From Dactylonectria macrodidyma (Eukaryota; Ascomycota; Sordariomycetes; Hypocreales; Nectriaceae): 64,000 nucleotides of DNA. The notes under the pieces are model-generated. The model worked only from the letters and a program-made list of their open reading frames with translations, made no database searches and had not been told where the DNA came from. This document shows, piece by piece, positions 11,137 through 22,523 of this stretch (its first letter is position 1; every line of letters starts with the position of its first letter). The stretch lies in assembly GCA_020744425.1 (NCBI GenBank), contig JAGMUV010000042.1:124001-188000 (forward strand). Direction: 5' to 3'. The position numbers and the translations under genes are program-made.

Positions 11137-11504
11137 GGTATATCCACTGAAAGGACCGAAAGTCCGATCACAGCGAGCTGTTGCTTAAGATCCCTTTCCA
11201 GAACTGAAGGTAAGCGACCTGGGCGAATCTCACTGAGACCCATTCGACAAAGCGGGGAAACAGGTTAATAAACGTTATCTCGGATAACCCCCTGCATTAT
11301 GGCGCCCAATAGTGCACCGGCCCTGGTTCGTTTCAGGCTTATGTAACAGCGCACCCCAACACGATGCATCACGGGAGTGGGACTGAAGGCCACGGAATTA
11401 CATTTTGCCGAGGCAGGCTACCTCCTATTCCAGCGACGCGCAACTGCAAACTGCGCCAACACACAGTCACCCGCTTCATTAACCATACAGCACGCCAAGG
11501 CATT

Positions 11505-11876
11505 ATGACCATCGAATTTGAATCCGTTATCCCAATCCTCCGCGTCTTCGACATCACCAAGGCTGACGAATTCTACCTTGGATACCTTGGTTTCAAAGTC
11601 GACTGGGACCACGTGTTCGACAACGGGCCTCTATATCGGCAGGTCTCGAGGGGCGGGCTGGTGCTGCACCTGAGCGAGCACCACGGCGACGGCAGCCCCG
11701 GTATCCACGTGCGGGTTGCGATGAAGGGGCTAACAGCGTATCATGCTGAGTTGCAGACCAAGGCGTATCCGTACATGAGGCCGGGCATCGAGGAGGGGCC
11801 AGTGCCTGGTACCGAGGAGATAGCGGTTATTGATCCGTTCGGGAACCGCATTACATTTTGCCAGGACAAGGAGTAA
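11505..11876 (+). CDS. VOC-superfamily protein (glyoxalase / bleomycin-resistance fold)
   Basis: A 123-residue single-exon frame from ATG 11505, the usual length for this fold. The frame is open further upstream but has no family resemblance there. It starts with ESVIPILRVFDITKADEFY and continues to YLGFKVDW, the beta-alpha start of the first half-domain. The C-terminal half ends PGTEEIAVIDPFGNRITF, the classic DPxGN..F signature. VOC proteins are metal-dependent lyases, dioxygenases or drug-sequestering dimers; the bleomycin-binding subgroup has this compact form and often lacks metal ligands. Substrate unknown. It is head-to-head with the Zn2Cys6 gene, with 368 bp between start codons, so the two may share a promoter. 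Confidence 0.85.
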   Translation: MTIEFESVIPILRVFDITKADEFYLGYLGFKVDWDHVFDNGPLYRQVSRGGLVLHLSEHHGDGSPGIHVRVAMKGLTAYHAELQTKAYPYMRPGIEEGPVPGTEEIAVIDPFGNRITFCQDKE

Positions 11877-12223
11877 AACCACTAGATGGTAAATTACAGG
11901 CATACACAGTGGAAGAACCACAAAGCAAACACCGACCGCTAACTCGTGGCACAGAAAGCTAAGAGGTAGTTGAGAACATGAAATCAGTTGATCTTGTCAT
12001 ATAGTAAGGGCTACAGGCAGCAGCCTCGCTGGCAACTGATACATAGGCACCCAGGTGCCTAAACAGACTGGCGCACCTAAGTGCCTAAATTATATCAGCA
12101 CCCTTCCGCACGCTCTATAGCACGTTTGCATCACTCATTCTTTTACTAGTAAGCGGGCTTACTGAAAGATAGATTATATATGTATAGTTAAGAGATTCTA
12201 ATAGCTATAAACAGTTTAAAAAA
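11877..12223. other. Intergenic with palindromic AGGCACC motifs
   Basis: The palindrome AGGCACCCAGGTGCCT lies at 12045-12060, and a related GCGCACCTAAGTGCCTAAAT lies at 12071-12090. These look like a decayed transposon end. No gene seen. Confidence 0.4.
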
Positions 12224-12228
12224 CTATA

Positions 12229-12364
12229 TGTTACGGCCTGGTCCCCCGTAGGCTCTATAAGGCAGCTAGTGCACCTGCTTGCTTGCTACAATTGCGATCA
12301 AGGCCCAATCTTTTGCCCGGTGGCGTAACGGTCTAGGTGCCCGTTACTGTGACTAGCCGTCACA
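12229..12364. mobile_element. Solo LTR (or very short TRIM-type element), 136 bp, intact
   Basis: Starts TGTTACGGCCTGG and ends CCGTCACA, with the 5 bp direct repeat CTATA on both sides (12224-12228 and 12365-12369). The first and last bases match those of the gypsy LTR at 26191 (TGTCACGGCC..CCGTCACA), so it belongs to a related family. It keeps normal GC content, unlike the gypsy copy. The target duplication makes the insertion boundaries firm. Confidence 0.75.
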
Positions 12365-12369
12365 CTATA

Positions 12370-12978
12370 CTTCAGTCTTTTATAGTAATTAAAGTACTAA
12401 GGGACAATGTTAAAAAGTTAACTAAATAAGTCACTTAGAGTTGTTATTATAATAGATGCCTTATACTATAAGTCGACTATATAATATACTACTTGATATT
12501 GAAAAAGAAGGAGCTCTATTAAGAAATTAACTAAAATTTACTCTAAGCTTAAGGAAAAGGGGGAAGGGAAATGATCTAATAGGGAGGTGTTAGTAAGTAG
12601 TGAGAGTAGGAGGACTAGTACCTTATTTTCGAAGGGAAGTACGCATATAGGTAAGTTCCTCTACTTTCTATAGTTACCTTAGTGTCTATCTACATTTCGC
12701 CTATCTATCTAACAGCAAGGTAGATAGATAGATGACTCATAAGGCCCTCTAGTAAATAGATAAATATAGATCTATATCTATCTATATATACATTTCGTCT
12801 GCATTAGTATATAGATTCCTCACTCTGCATATATAGAGTGATCCTGTGGAAATATATTAAGCCTCTGTAAGTTCAATCAATGGAGACTGCATAACCATTT
12901 CATTCGAATAGCAGCACAGCATCCTCTATATAAAGCTATTCCTGCCACACCTTAAACACACCCTGCAAGCATTTCAAG
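12370..12978. other. AT-rich decayed sequence, no gene
   Basis: Contains simple TAGA/TCTA-rich stretches around 12690-12790 and otherwise unidentifiable AT-rich DNA with the RIP-like scarcity of CA and TG. No coding frame. Confidence 0.5.
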
Positions 12979-13620
12979 ATGGCCATAAACACCTGTCTGC
13001 ATGTACTGGGTCTGGCTTTGCGCTCACCATTGTCGAGTCATCCCGGTTTCCTAAGATGGAATGGAAACGCATCGCGATTGCTTAGGCGAATATTGCTATA
13101 TTATGCCTTTAAAGATCGATATCTTCGCTTTCGCATGGCAGTCTGAATGTATCCTATACTGGCTTGCGTGCGATATAGATCGAGCTGCTAGTGCTTTTAA
13201 ATTTCGACCTAAAATAGACTAACTGATATTACAGATAGGAGAATGCATTCGGCCATTAGCCTGATAACTATCTAGCACACCTTGAATAACATCCAGGTTA
13301 AGAACCTCTTTATAGTAGAGAAATTACTAGAAACCTGGACACCACTCCGTTAGAATGTGTCTCTAATAGAGGAGGTTATGGTCTTCTGTAAACATATGAT
13401 GCTTGGAAGAATTCTGCAGTTTAGAGGCAGGTTCAAGAAATCGCTGGCGAATCTTAAGAGATCACGAAATCTAGTATATTAATAGAACGACCTTAACTTT
13501 AATGAAGATATACATAATCTTATCTACGATCTTGCCGACATGCTATAAGAACTTAACGATCTTTTGTCTACTGAACATCACCTTCTCACAGGAATCAGCA
13601 TAATGAGGCAAAAATTATAT
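12979..13620 (+). pseudogene. Broken HeLo-like (prion-inhibition and propagation domain) gene
   Basis: Fragments read on the plus strand resemble the HeLo domain of fungal cell-death proteins. Near 13090-13147 there is KIDIFAFAWQS, where HeLo proteins have a LKLDI..LRxxRWG block. A possible intron follows, with donor GTATCC at 13148 and acceptor ending ACTAACTGATATTACAG near 13236. From about 13280 one frame reads HTLNNIQ, NLFIVEKLLETW and later NDLNFNEDIHNLIYDLADM, then ELNDLL. This matches the TLxxI..LF and terminal LxxLxDxLxxL pattern of the family. In-frame TAG and TAA codons interrupt it, so it is not functional. Identification is by pattern only. A HET-type fragment lies 500 bp downstream on the other strand. 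Confidence 0.4.
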
Positions 13621-14154
13621 TCTTTTCTAGGCAAGTCTCTTCTAGAATTATCTCTAGCGGAAGCCTTGTTTTCTTAAGGACGCTGTACCGTGTATATAAA
13701 CAGTCTCGTAGGAGTAGTATCGATATTTACAATGAATTTCACAACTTGTCGCTTATTAGGGGGGCTGGCTAAGATAATGCAGTGATGAGACAGACTCTCA
13801 GGCTAGGATTCGTCTCCGATGCTTAAAGTTGGAGGACAATAGAGAGAGGCGCACGGTTAATGAGATGCCGTTCTTATACGCTGCGCGTTAGTGAGAACCT
13901 TAAGCCACTTTGCAGTTAGAAAGCCTGGACGCATAGCTAAAAAAAAATGCCCCATTATCAGATCTGAGGGATGGGCACTTCCGTTAGCGCCGGCTGCTGC
14001 TGCGCCAAGGCGCGGCTGCGAACTTACTGAATAAGCGCCAAATGGAAAAGATGGGACCTTTGGCGATTGAATAATAAAAGTGACTCCCCTGTAAGGATGA
14101 CGCTCCTGTATTAAAAACATCACGCCCCCCTATCAATTCCCTTTTAAATACTCG

Positions 14155-14457
14155 CTAGCTGATACGGTACTCTCTGAAACGCAGGAGATGCTCTGCGTAG
14201 ACATGCTCATTTACTTCTATGGCCCTATGCACATACGCATCTCCCACAATCTCCAACTGACCACCATTCTTATCATGGTCCCTCAGTACTAACGGCGCCC
14301 TTGCTCCCTTTAACATAACTACCTCATCCCCTGGCTCTATATCCAGATTAGTTAACCTTAAAAGCCCTTTTGATATCCTAAGAACCCTGTTATTATTAAG
14401 TGTCCTTACTAAGGCAAGGAATAATCCTGCTCCTAGGTCTCCTACTGCCTTCATCAT
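14155..14457 (-). pseudogene. C-terminal fragment of a HET-domain protein
   Basis: A 100-residue frame carries the C-terminal signature of fungal heterokaryon-incompatibility proteins: EPGDEVVMLKGARAPLVLR followed by LEIVGDAYVHRAIE. The intact HET gene at 36199-38031 ends with a similar block (GDVIAFIFGTTAPLVLRR, IVGCAYVSG). The HET catalytic/TIR-like N-terminal part is absent upstream, so this is a remnant. The ATG at 14457 is probably an internal methionine of the ancestral gene. Confidence 0.55.
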
Positions 14458-14917
14458 GATAAACTTATGCTACGACTCGTAATATACCCCCTAGATCTTC
14501 TGGTGGACTTGAGTGAGAGCTATGACTCTAAAGAAGGATTTTTACATGGGTGTCCAGCCTCCTGGGCCTTTGGTGTCAAAGCTGCGCGAGGAAGCCTCCT
14601 TGTCATAGTTCATTAAGAGAGTCTTAATATAAGCTTGGGAAATAGACTCGCTATTAATGTACTTGGCGAGTAGGGTGTGATATTCGCTAAGGTCCTCGTA
14701 GATTTTGTCTAGCTTGTTGGATATCTTAGTAATGCTGAAAGCAAGGCCGTTTGAGTGGATAGACTGGGAGGCGAATTTAACTCGACTAAGCGAAACTCCT
14801 TTAGCAATCAAGAGGTTGCCTTCAATTCTTATCTTTCTAGGATATAGAGGTTTGCTAGCATAGGGGGTAGAGGCCAGAGCTAGTTCTCGTAGTGCATAAT
14901 ATAGTCATATACTATGT
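14458..14917. other. Unassigned stretch with a weak open frame
   Basis: An 89-codon frame on the minus strand (14811-14542) opens only on TTG and includes SITKISNKLDKIYEDLSEYH and ends GPGGWTPM. I do not recognise it; it may be a leftover exon of the same cell-death gene cluster or noise. Confidence 0.25.
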
Positions 14918-15084
14918 GCCTGGAGGAACTACGAAGTAAGTTCCGGAAGGTTCCTTTTCCGAGCTTTGCCTGGAGGAACTACGAAGTAAGTTCCGAAAGG
15001 TTCTTTGCCTGGAGGAACTACGAAGTAAGTTCCGAAAGGTTCTTTGCCTGGAGGAACTACGAAGTAAGTTCCGAAAGGTTCCTT
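14918..15084. repeat. 39 bp tandem repeat, four copies
   Basis: Units begin GCCTGGAGGAACTACGAAG at 14918, 14968, 15007 and 15046. The last three are spaced exactly 39 bp; the first is offset by 12 bp of extra sequence. Each unit contains GGAACT..8 bp..AGTTCC, able to form a hairpin. It lies 350 bp beyond the 3' end of the Helitron Rep/helicase frame and could be its subterminal region. Confidence 0.85.
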
Positions 15085-15428
15085 AAGGGACCGCAAGGTG
15101 GCTGCGTCTGGAGGAAGAGGGAAGAAAAGACCTACTGCCTGGGCTTGACCAGACCCTACAAAAGCACAGACCATTTTGCCAAGACTTTGTCGATTTTACG
15201 GTGTCATTTCTGTATTTTTACTCTCACTTTTTACTGTAAGCAGCGGCTTATATAGTTACTTTACTTAGAGGAACTTTTTAGTAGGGGTGGTGTATTTGTG
15301 GTTTTTTTAAGGAAGAGATATATAGACTTATACAATAATAAGTCTATTATACCTGTCCTACGAGAGAAGGAGACGGGCCTAGTATATGACTGCCTTACAG
15401 CTTATAAATATAACTGCCAACATGCAAA

Positions 15429-18400
15429 CTATAACTTGGCCTCAGAATCCTCAGAATTGCACCAGAGAGAAGTGTCGTCATATTCGTCGACTTCGGTTCC
15501 TGAAGTAGACTCTGTTATAGCATCCCAATCCTGAAACCAGCTTTCGTGTCTGTAGTCACGCTCAAAGCGCAGTCTTGTCTCGTTCCCCAGCCTCTCCAGC
15601 TTGTAAACGCCGTCCCTCATTTGTTTATCTAATACGTTCTTCGGTTCGATAAAATCGCCTCGTGCTGGTCTCCGGAAGAGATACAGCCCCTCCCACCTCT
15701 CCGCCCTCGAAAGCTGTACATATAAGCTTATAAAGCTAGGCCTTGTCGCTGTGCTGCTGCCGTAAACGCCTTTGAGGTTAAGAAGGACGTCTGAGAACTG
15801 CTTACCCTGGCTCTTCTGGTCCGTTATAGCGAAGGCGGCGGTGCATAGGGGTCCTGTTCTATGGGTGACCAGCTGAAAGCCTGGCTTGCTTCTCAAGCGA
15901 GGATTCTTCCCTTGCATAGAGTCGGGGATGATTACTGTTTTGCTCTTAATGAGGAGCGTACCCTTCGGAAGCCCAGGTACTGCGAGGTCTGCAATATCGT
16001 CCGACTGGAGGAGAACAGCTGCCGGGGGCCCCAGGTGGAGCGTCACGTCGCTAGCGACAGCAATAGTGCCGCAGGAGAGGTCAGGAAAGATGTCGACTGC
16101 CTTGAAGGGCGCCCCGTTGACCAGCTTCAACCCAGTAAGCTGGTTCCGGGTCACTACTACCAGCATCCCTTACGCGTAGAAGAACAACCCGGGGGTTGGG
16201 AGTTGTGAGTCATCTCCGTAGCGAAGCACGTCACATAGCTCTTCTACACGTAACCGCTTTCCTGCTTCAGTGTCGTGCTTGGCCATGAAGATCGAGATAT
16301 GCTTGCCCTGGGCGCGAGCCCACTGCACGATGGCTGCCATGTTCAGGTCCCACCTATCTTGGTTCAGAGGTGTGATCGCCCGCAGCCCATCGGCGAAAGA
16401 CGGCTGGGATGCTTGGTTATAGAGGCGACGACATAGCCGTTGGAAGTCCAGCTCCGTCTGCTGCCCATTGCGCAGGCGCCGGAGGAAGCTATGCAACCTT
16501 GCATAGCCGGCGGTGCGGACCTGTTCGCAAAGCATGACGACAGTTGTAAACTGGAGGAACAGTTTATGTGCTGTTATATGCTTTGCCAAGCCCTCCAGTC
16601 TCTGTCTGCTGTGTTCTCTGGGCTCTGGTAAGAGGAGGCTGGTCTGTCTGACCGGCTCAAACTGGAAGAAGTCGCTAAAGAAGATGACGATTGGGATCCC
16701 ACTAAAAGGGCGGTGCGCATCGTCTCTATACAGCCTCAAGCGGCTGTCTACAGATGCTAGAGTGAGGCCGCCCACCTGGCTGATCTCGTCGACGATCAAC
16801 ATAGTCTTGCTCTTCTAACGTAGCTTTTCTTCTTCTAATATATTCCTCCTAGTCTCTGTCTTGTCTTCAAATCCAATGTTGCATGCCGAATGGAGGGTCA
16901 CTCCACCAATGAGTGCAGCCGCGTTTCCGCTGGCGCCTGTCACGAGCAGCGTGTGAAGGCCGCCTTTCAGCCAGAACATGTCTTTGATAGCGTGTATAAC
17001 GCGAGACTTTCCCGTGCCCCCTTCACCGCCGACGTATTGGAGGTGCTGCTTGCCCTCCTCTTCCTCGAGCCGAGTGCCACGCTCGTCAAGGAAGAGTGCC
17101 GGTAGCAGCACCGCCATTGACTGTAGCTTGTTCAAGGTCCACTGCCTCGCCAGACCTAGAGCGACGTCGACATATAACGTATAAGGGCCAAGTTCGAGAC
17201 GCATCTGACCCCCCGGACCAACTCCGTTGGCCGGTGTTTCTTCCGTCTGAGCGGGCCGCCGTGGGACATCTGGCCTTCCGTGGTGCCCGCCAGCAAACGA
17301 GGAGGACGCATTACTCTCACTGCCTTGAATATTTGCCGTCACGCTAGTGTCTTCTTTCTTCTGAAGCTTCAATATTGCATCGATTTCCTCCCGGCTGAGG
17401 AGGCCCGTACTTCGGAAAGGTGAATCTTGAATGTCTTGCAGCATCGTATAGAATTGTCGGCCCCGCTAGGCGGCGGTATTGTCGTCCTCTCCTATATCGA
17501 TTGCCCTCGCCTCTTTATGCAAGCATCTCAGCGCCGAACTCATAGGCATATCCTTGATTTCGCTCTCCCGGACTGCGGATAGAACACCCAGAAAGGCGTC
17601 ATAATACTCTTGTGAGTCGATGTTCTCGTCATCCGCCCTGGCGCCGTCCTCCCCCATTTGATCGCCCATTTGATCGCCGAAGGCGTGCGCATTCACAATC
17701 TCTTTAAAGTCCTGGTCCAGACCCTGGAGCTTACGGTCGGCCCGAGCGTCTTCTGCGGAAACGCGTAATAAAGCGATGTTATGGACGTAAGAACGAACTC
17801 GGTCGCTTAGCATTTCCTAGAACCTTCGCCAAAGTCCAGGTATATCATCCGCTGGCTCGCTCTGAAACCTTTCCTAAGGAATAAACAGGACAAGATGCAA
17901 GACTGCGTTCCTATTAATACCCTATAAGCACTTCCCTTCATATTATAGAGCCTTAATACCTACTTCTTAACGAAGTTTTCATCTTCTTTATTAAACTCAT
18001 CTGTAAGACGACTATTGAAGACAGGCACTGCCGTTTTGCTGGGAGTTCGGAGGCATTGGACCCAGCCTTTACAGGCTGTTGCCGTTAGTGGAAAAGGAAT
18101 CGGTGTCGTGCCTCTCCAGTGGGACCGTTCCTTCTTCAAGACCACAAAGGACATATAGTCGTAGAAGCAGAGGTCTTGGAGGATCAGGCCGCGGTGTTTG
18201 TAAGCCTCCAAGTAGGACAACTTAAAGCCGTCTGCTTAGAAATAGATGTTGTCTGGTTGCGGCTCTCGACCAAGTGCTACTAGCGCTTCCCGCAGACCCG
18301 GCCACTGTTTGGCGCAGGCCCAGTATAAGGAATTGAGATGCACCCAGGTCCAAGCAGGAACATTTGTAAAGTCAGTCCTGAAACCGAGCAGATAGCCAAG

Positions 18401-21400
18401 TACCTCGGGTTGCGAGAGCTCTCTGCTCGTAAAAATGCGGTTTGCGACGCGTAGTAAGAACGATTTGGTCTTATCTCCTACCGTCGACGCCGACGTGGTA
18501 CCTGGATTGCCCGGTTCCCCTTGCTGCTGTTGGGCTAGATCCAATAGCTCTGCGGCAAGGGCGAGCCGCTTCTACATAGGAGCGTTGAGCTTCGTAGCGT
18601 AGTTGCAGATATAGTGTATGAGCGCCAGCCCTTTTTTACAAATGAGAATCATTGATATATCATGGTTATGCCATAGTCCTATAGCCATACTCTGGTTATA
18701 CTGATTGACTATATAATGATCTCGCTTTACTTCGAGTAGGCCGTCGTCTGTAAACCCGGTCTCTGGCACAAGTCTCCAAAGGGCCCGAAATCGGCATAGC
18801 TGCGTTCTATACTTTTCCAGGCCTGCCTTTAAAACTTTCTTAATAGAGTACTTTACATACGTAGCGGTATGGTGGTGGACCTGGCAGCGAGATGCGATAA
18901 AGTTGGCCTCGCGCTCAAACCTCCCTGATAACCACTTGGCGTTATGCATCAGCTCAGGCTTGACCACAGTAGTCTTCTTGCCGTACTCTACCGCCTCCTT
19001 CGCCAGGGCCTCGTTCAGCGTCACAGTAAATATATCGTCCACGAAGGTCTTCACCTTCGACCGGTATTCTCCCTCATTAGGATCGGCTATGTCACGAACG
19101 AGATCCGATAGTGCCAGGTTGGCATCCAACCATAGTAGACCGTGTAGGTGGAGAGCTCCGCGGTCGTTGGTCTTGACCGTCGTATAATAATGGCTCACGT
19201 TCCTGTAAACAGACGGTCGTCCGATGCGAACGTAATGCTCGAAAAAAAGAGAGATCTCGCGGAAGAAGAAGAGCGTTGAGCTGAGAGGGTCGTGGATCGA
19301 GAGGGTTGTCACCTGCAGCGATGTGCTTAGAGCACGAAGCAACGCTCTAGCGGCCTCATCATCCCGTCCCCTATGTGCCGCGAGCTTCAGCTTCACCGGG
19401 TTATTGATATTATTAGGATTTAGGGTAAACCAGATGGCTATGAGGCCGAATGCTACTATTATCGACCAGATCTTCTTCTGCATAGATAGACGGCTCTCGT
19501 TTGATAAAGGATGCCGGCTACCGTAGAGCGAGAGTTCCTTCATAAGTGCGATAACGTCCCCGTCTGTGGTCTTTCCCGTCTTAAACATCTCCTTTTGCGC
19601 TTTGCGCAAGCGCTCAGGCGTCAGCTTCTAGTGTATTCCCTCGACTCGCCGGAAAGCCGACCGCTTCAGGCGGCCCTGGGCAACCCACCGGTTCTAAGAC
19701 CTTACTATCATATTGAATACAAGGAAGGAGAAGGCAGGATGTTAGGCACAATGCCCTCCGTGCCGCTGCAGAACGACTTTGGCCCAAGACTCCAGGGTCA
19801 TATCTCGTATCAGGGGATTCGCTGGATCTCCCGCCTCATTCCGGTCTGCCACTCGTAGTCCGCCGCGGCCATAAGGGAAGCAACTAGGGAAGGTCTTTGG
19901 GAAATAGTCTGGGGAAAAGCCGTCTGCGAACTCCCGACCATATGATACTCGGATGAACGGACGCTCAGAGGAGCCATAAACCTGCATCGACGGGGCCTCG
20001 CCTGCACCACCTTCGTAGCTATCGTCGAATTGGCGCTCTGCCTGCAGGGCCAGACTGATGAACTCTAGCTTGTCCTGCTCTGCGAAGGCAGCCTGCTCGT
20101 CGATCGGGAACATCGCCGAGGAGCGTAGCTCAAACACCCGCTCTGACGTTTCCTCTGCCGTCGCCTCCTCCAAGCTAGGGGGTTGTTATACGCTATGCGG
20201 CACAGGCTCAGATTGTCCAGGTATACATCTAGATCTTTCTGCTAGTTCTATCGCAATGTCCTCGACCGTCGACGCTTGACCGGGAGGGTCCTGCCCTCGA
20301 TCTGTTGGAGGCACGATCTGGGCCGTCTGTATAAGCTCTTCTGCAGTCTCTTCTTCCCTCACCATGCGTTGGTAGGCTTGTGTTAGTACGTCGCTGCCAT
20401 CTTCGAAGGCCCAACTTTCCATCTCCTCTTCGTTGATCACGATGTCGACATACAGGGGGTTATTTTCTCGCAGCCACTGTAAAGCTGTGCGGATAGCACT
20501 AGGTCGAACGCTGAGCAGTTTGCTCACGTCTCGAGGCGTGGGTCGCTCTAAGCCGGTCCAAATCACATGCACCTGCTCCAGTGTCGACACAAGTGGGTGC
20601 GGCAGGATCGTGGCAGCTAAAGACTCCACGTCATTGGCGAATACCGTAATATAACCCGAGACGTGCTTCTGATATGTCGGGCCGGTCAGCTGGCCATGTT
20701 GGATGTTAAACTTGGTGATGAACCCGTATGCCGCATTGAGAGAGATTAACTTCTCCTCGAGAGGGGTAACGTCTTTCAGCTCCTTTGGATACCGATGCTC
20801 GCAGCCAATGAGCATCGTGCTCCCCATGCATGCATCCAGGACCCTGCCTCGATCGAAAGCCGCTCGACAGGTGAAGCATATCAGCACTGCGGTCTCGCCG
20901 TCTCCCTCTGGGAAGCATCTCTTACATACTAGTAAGTTAGTCATCGCTAAACGAATCTCGTCAGGCAACGCCCTTTTCCAATCAGCATGGTCTAGGTCCC
21001 GTGGCTTCTTCTATAGATAGCAAACCGAGCATACTGCTATCTCCATACTGCCTTCATCGTGGAAGGCTTTTAGAAAGGACTGAACAGTGTCGATCTTACG
21101 ATTTGCAGGCACAGGGTTGCACAAGTCGCGGCGATTCGAGGCTGCTTGCTTCTCCTAGAAGGACTGCTCTACTGCTTGCATCAGCCTGCCTAGAGCTTCC
21201 TTTTGCCGCATAATCATCTCCATGGACATCAGGTCAGGAGGAACTGGCTATTGGACCGGGATGGAGCCAGAAGGTCCATCTTGCCTTGGCCGACGACGTC
21301 TCCTGGTTATTGTCAGACTTCGCACGCTTAAGAGACCTCGGATGCCCCAAGAAGGATTCATACTCTGAGTTTGGTAAATCTAGCTCCTGTCTCGCCTCCC

Positions 21401-21960
21401 TACCTCGTTGACGGCACTTGGTCGTGTGCGTCGCCAGCTCCTCTCGACGTCGAGCCTCCTCCTCTTGATGCTGACGGTGTCTCTCCAGCCACTGTCTTTT
21501 CTCTTCAGCTTGTGGGTTGCGTTCTCTTTCTAGTTCCTGCTGTCGCACCCTCTCCTCTTCTTGGCGGCGGCGTTCTTCGTCCCGCTTTCGAATCCTCTCC
21601 GCTCGCTCCTCTTCTCGCTGTCGAATTGTCTCAGCTCGTTCCTCCGCTCGTTGGCGGCGGCGCTCTTCTTCGTGCAGCCGTATTGTCCTCTGCTGCTGAT
21701 ATCTTATCGCCTCCCGCTCGCGTCGCCTCTGCTCTTTCAACCGCTGCCGCGCTGCTTCCCGTATGGCCCGACTCTCATCACTTTGCGGTCCTGTTCTTGT
21801 CTGCTGCTGCTGGGTAGGCAGTTGTGTCTGTGGTGGAGTGGGTAGGAAAGAAGGATCATTATGTGGTTCAGCTATGTTGAAGCACTTAGCGAAGATCCTC
21901 TTTAAATATATTGCTGTATAGTGATAAATCGCGTTAGTAAGTTCTATATCGATAACTCTA
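15429..21960 (-). pseudogene. Helitron Rep/helicase (RepHel) pseudogene
   Basis: Reading leftward, most of 6.5 kb is one coding frame broken by about a dozen in-frame stops, mostly TAG, plus frameshifts near 17,940-17,960 and 21,290. Order: a Glu/Arg/Gln-rich coiled coil (about 21,800-21,300); a region with paired Cys (CSVCYL, VCKRCFP, CFTCRAAF; 21,040-20,860); a Helitron-like N region with HPAFSFLVFNM and FTLNPNNI; the Rep HUH motif GALHLHGLL at about 19,145; the Rep tyrosine motif YICNYATK near 18,590; ANRIFTSRELSQPEVLGYLL near 18,400; then a PIF1-type helicase. Several stops sit where Trp or Gln is expected, as in LFIP*ERF and LWRRF*EML. The frame ends at 15429 with an acidic tail. It could not now drive rolling-circle transposition. 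Element ends were not located. Confidence 0.88.
15699..17030 (-). other. Helicase part of the Helitron pseudogene (PIF1-like SF1B)
   Basis: Walker A GGEGGTGKS is at 17030-17004, Walker B LIVDEISQ at about 16800-16780, and the C-terminal motifs ITDQKSQGKQF (15827-15795) and QLSRAERWEG (15716-15687) are intact. Between Walker A and B one TAG replaces the Trp usually found just before the KSKTMLIVDE strand. The helicase motifs themselves are therefore preserved and the lesions fall between them, indicating recent decay. Confidence 0.85.
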
Positions 21961-22523
21961 TAGGTTTCCTAAAACTGACTCTTTCTCTGTATAGAAGAGA
22001 TATGTGAGGAGGTCTAGAGGAACGTAATGAGAGACCTATAGCACAAAACCCTTTTCCGCACCTATCTTAACTAAGGTTATAGGCTTTAATCACTGCTAAA
22101 AGCAATACCAGTCACTATCTATAGTAATTGCTGCTATCTATAGTAATCGATGCTATCTATAGCAATCGCTGTTATTTATAGCAGTTGCCGCTAGAAGGCG
22201 GAGCTGTTATTAAGATACGAGGAATTGTTTGCTTTTTCCTTTTCAGCTATAACGCCATTTCAGCCATAATACTATTCACATCTAGCTGAACTATTAGTCT
22301 CTAATGCCTCAGGCATTAACTATTGTTTCTTTCTTCTAAAATAAGATACAGTAACAATATACTATATTAACATTAGAGTCAAAGCAATACTAAAAGTAGG
22401 ATTTATTTACATAGCAAGCCAACGTTTCCCACTGACGAAGATCCAACATTCTCAATCCTTTGCACTTGGCTCTCCTGAACTCATTTTACTTACAGTACTG
22501 CGCGTAATTCTATTACTACTAAC
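21961..22523. other. AT-rich spacer between divergent Helitron-linked frames
   Basis: Contains three close copies of a short motif (CTATCTATAGTAATYG at about 22,115-22,165) and no gene. Its position suggests a bidirectional promoter for the Rep/helicase and the divergent companion frame. Confidence 0.4.

Noticed and set aside
13857..14123. 88-codon minus-strand frame
   Set aside because: Low complexity, includes an A-run and an Ala-rich tract, no motif, and lies in decayed DNA.
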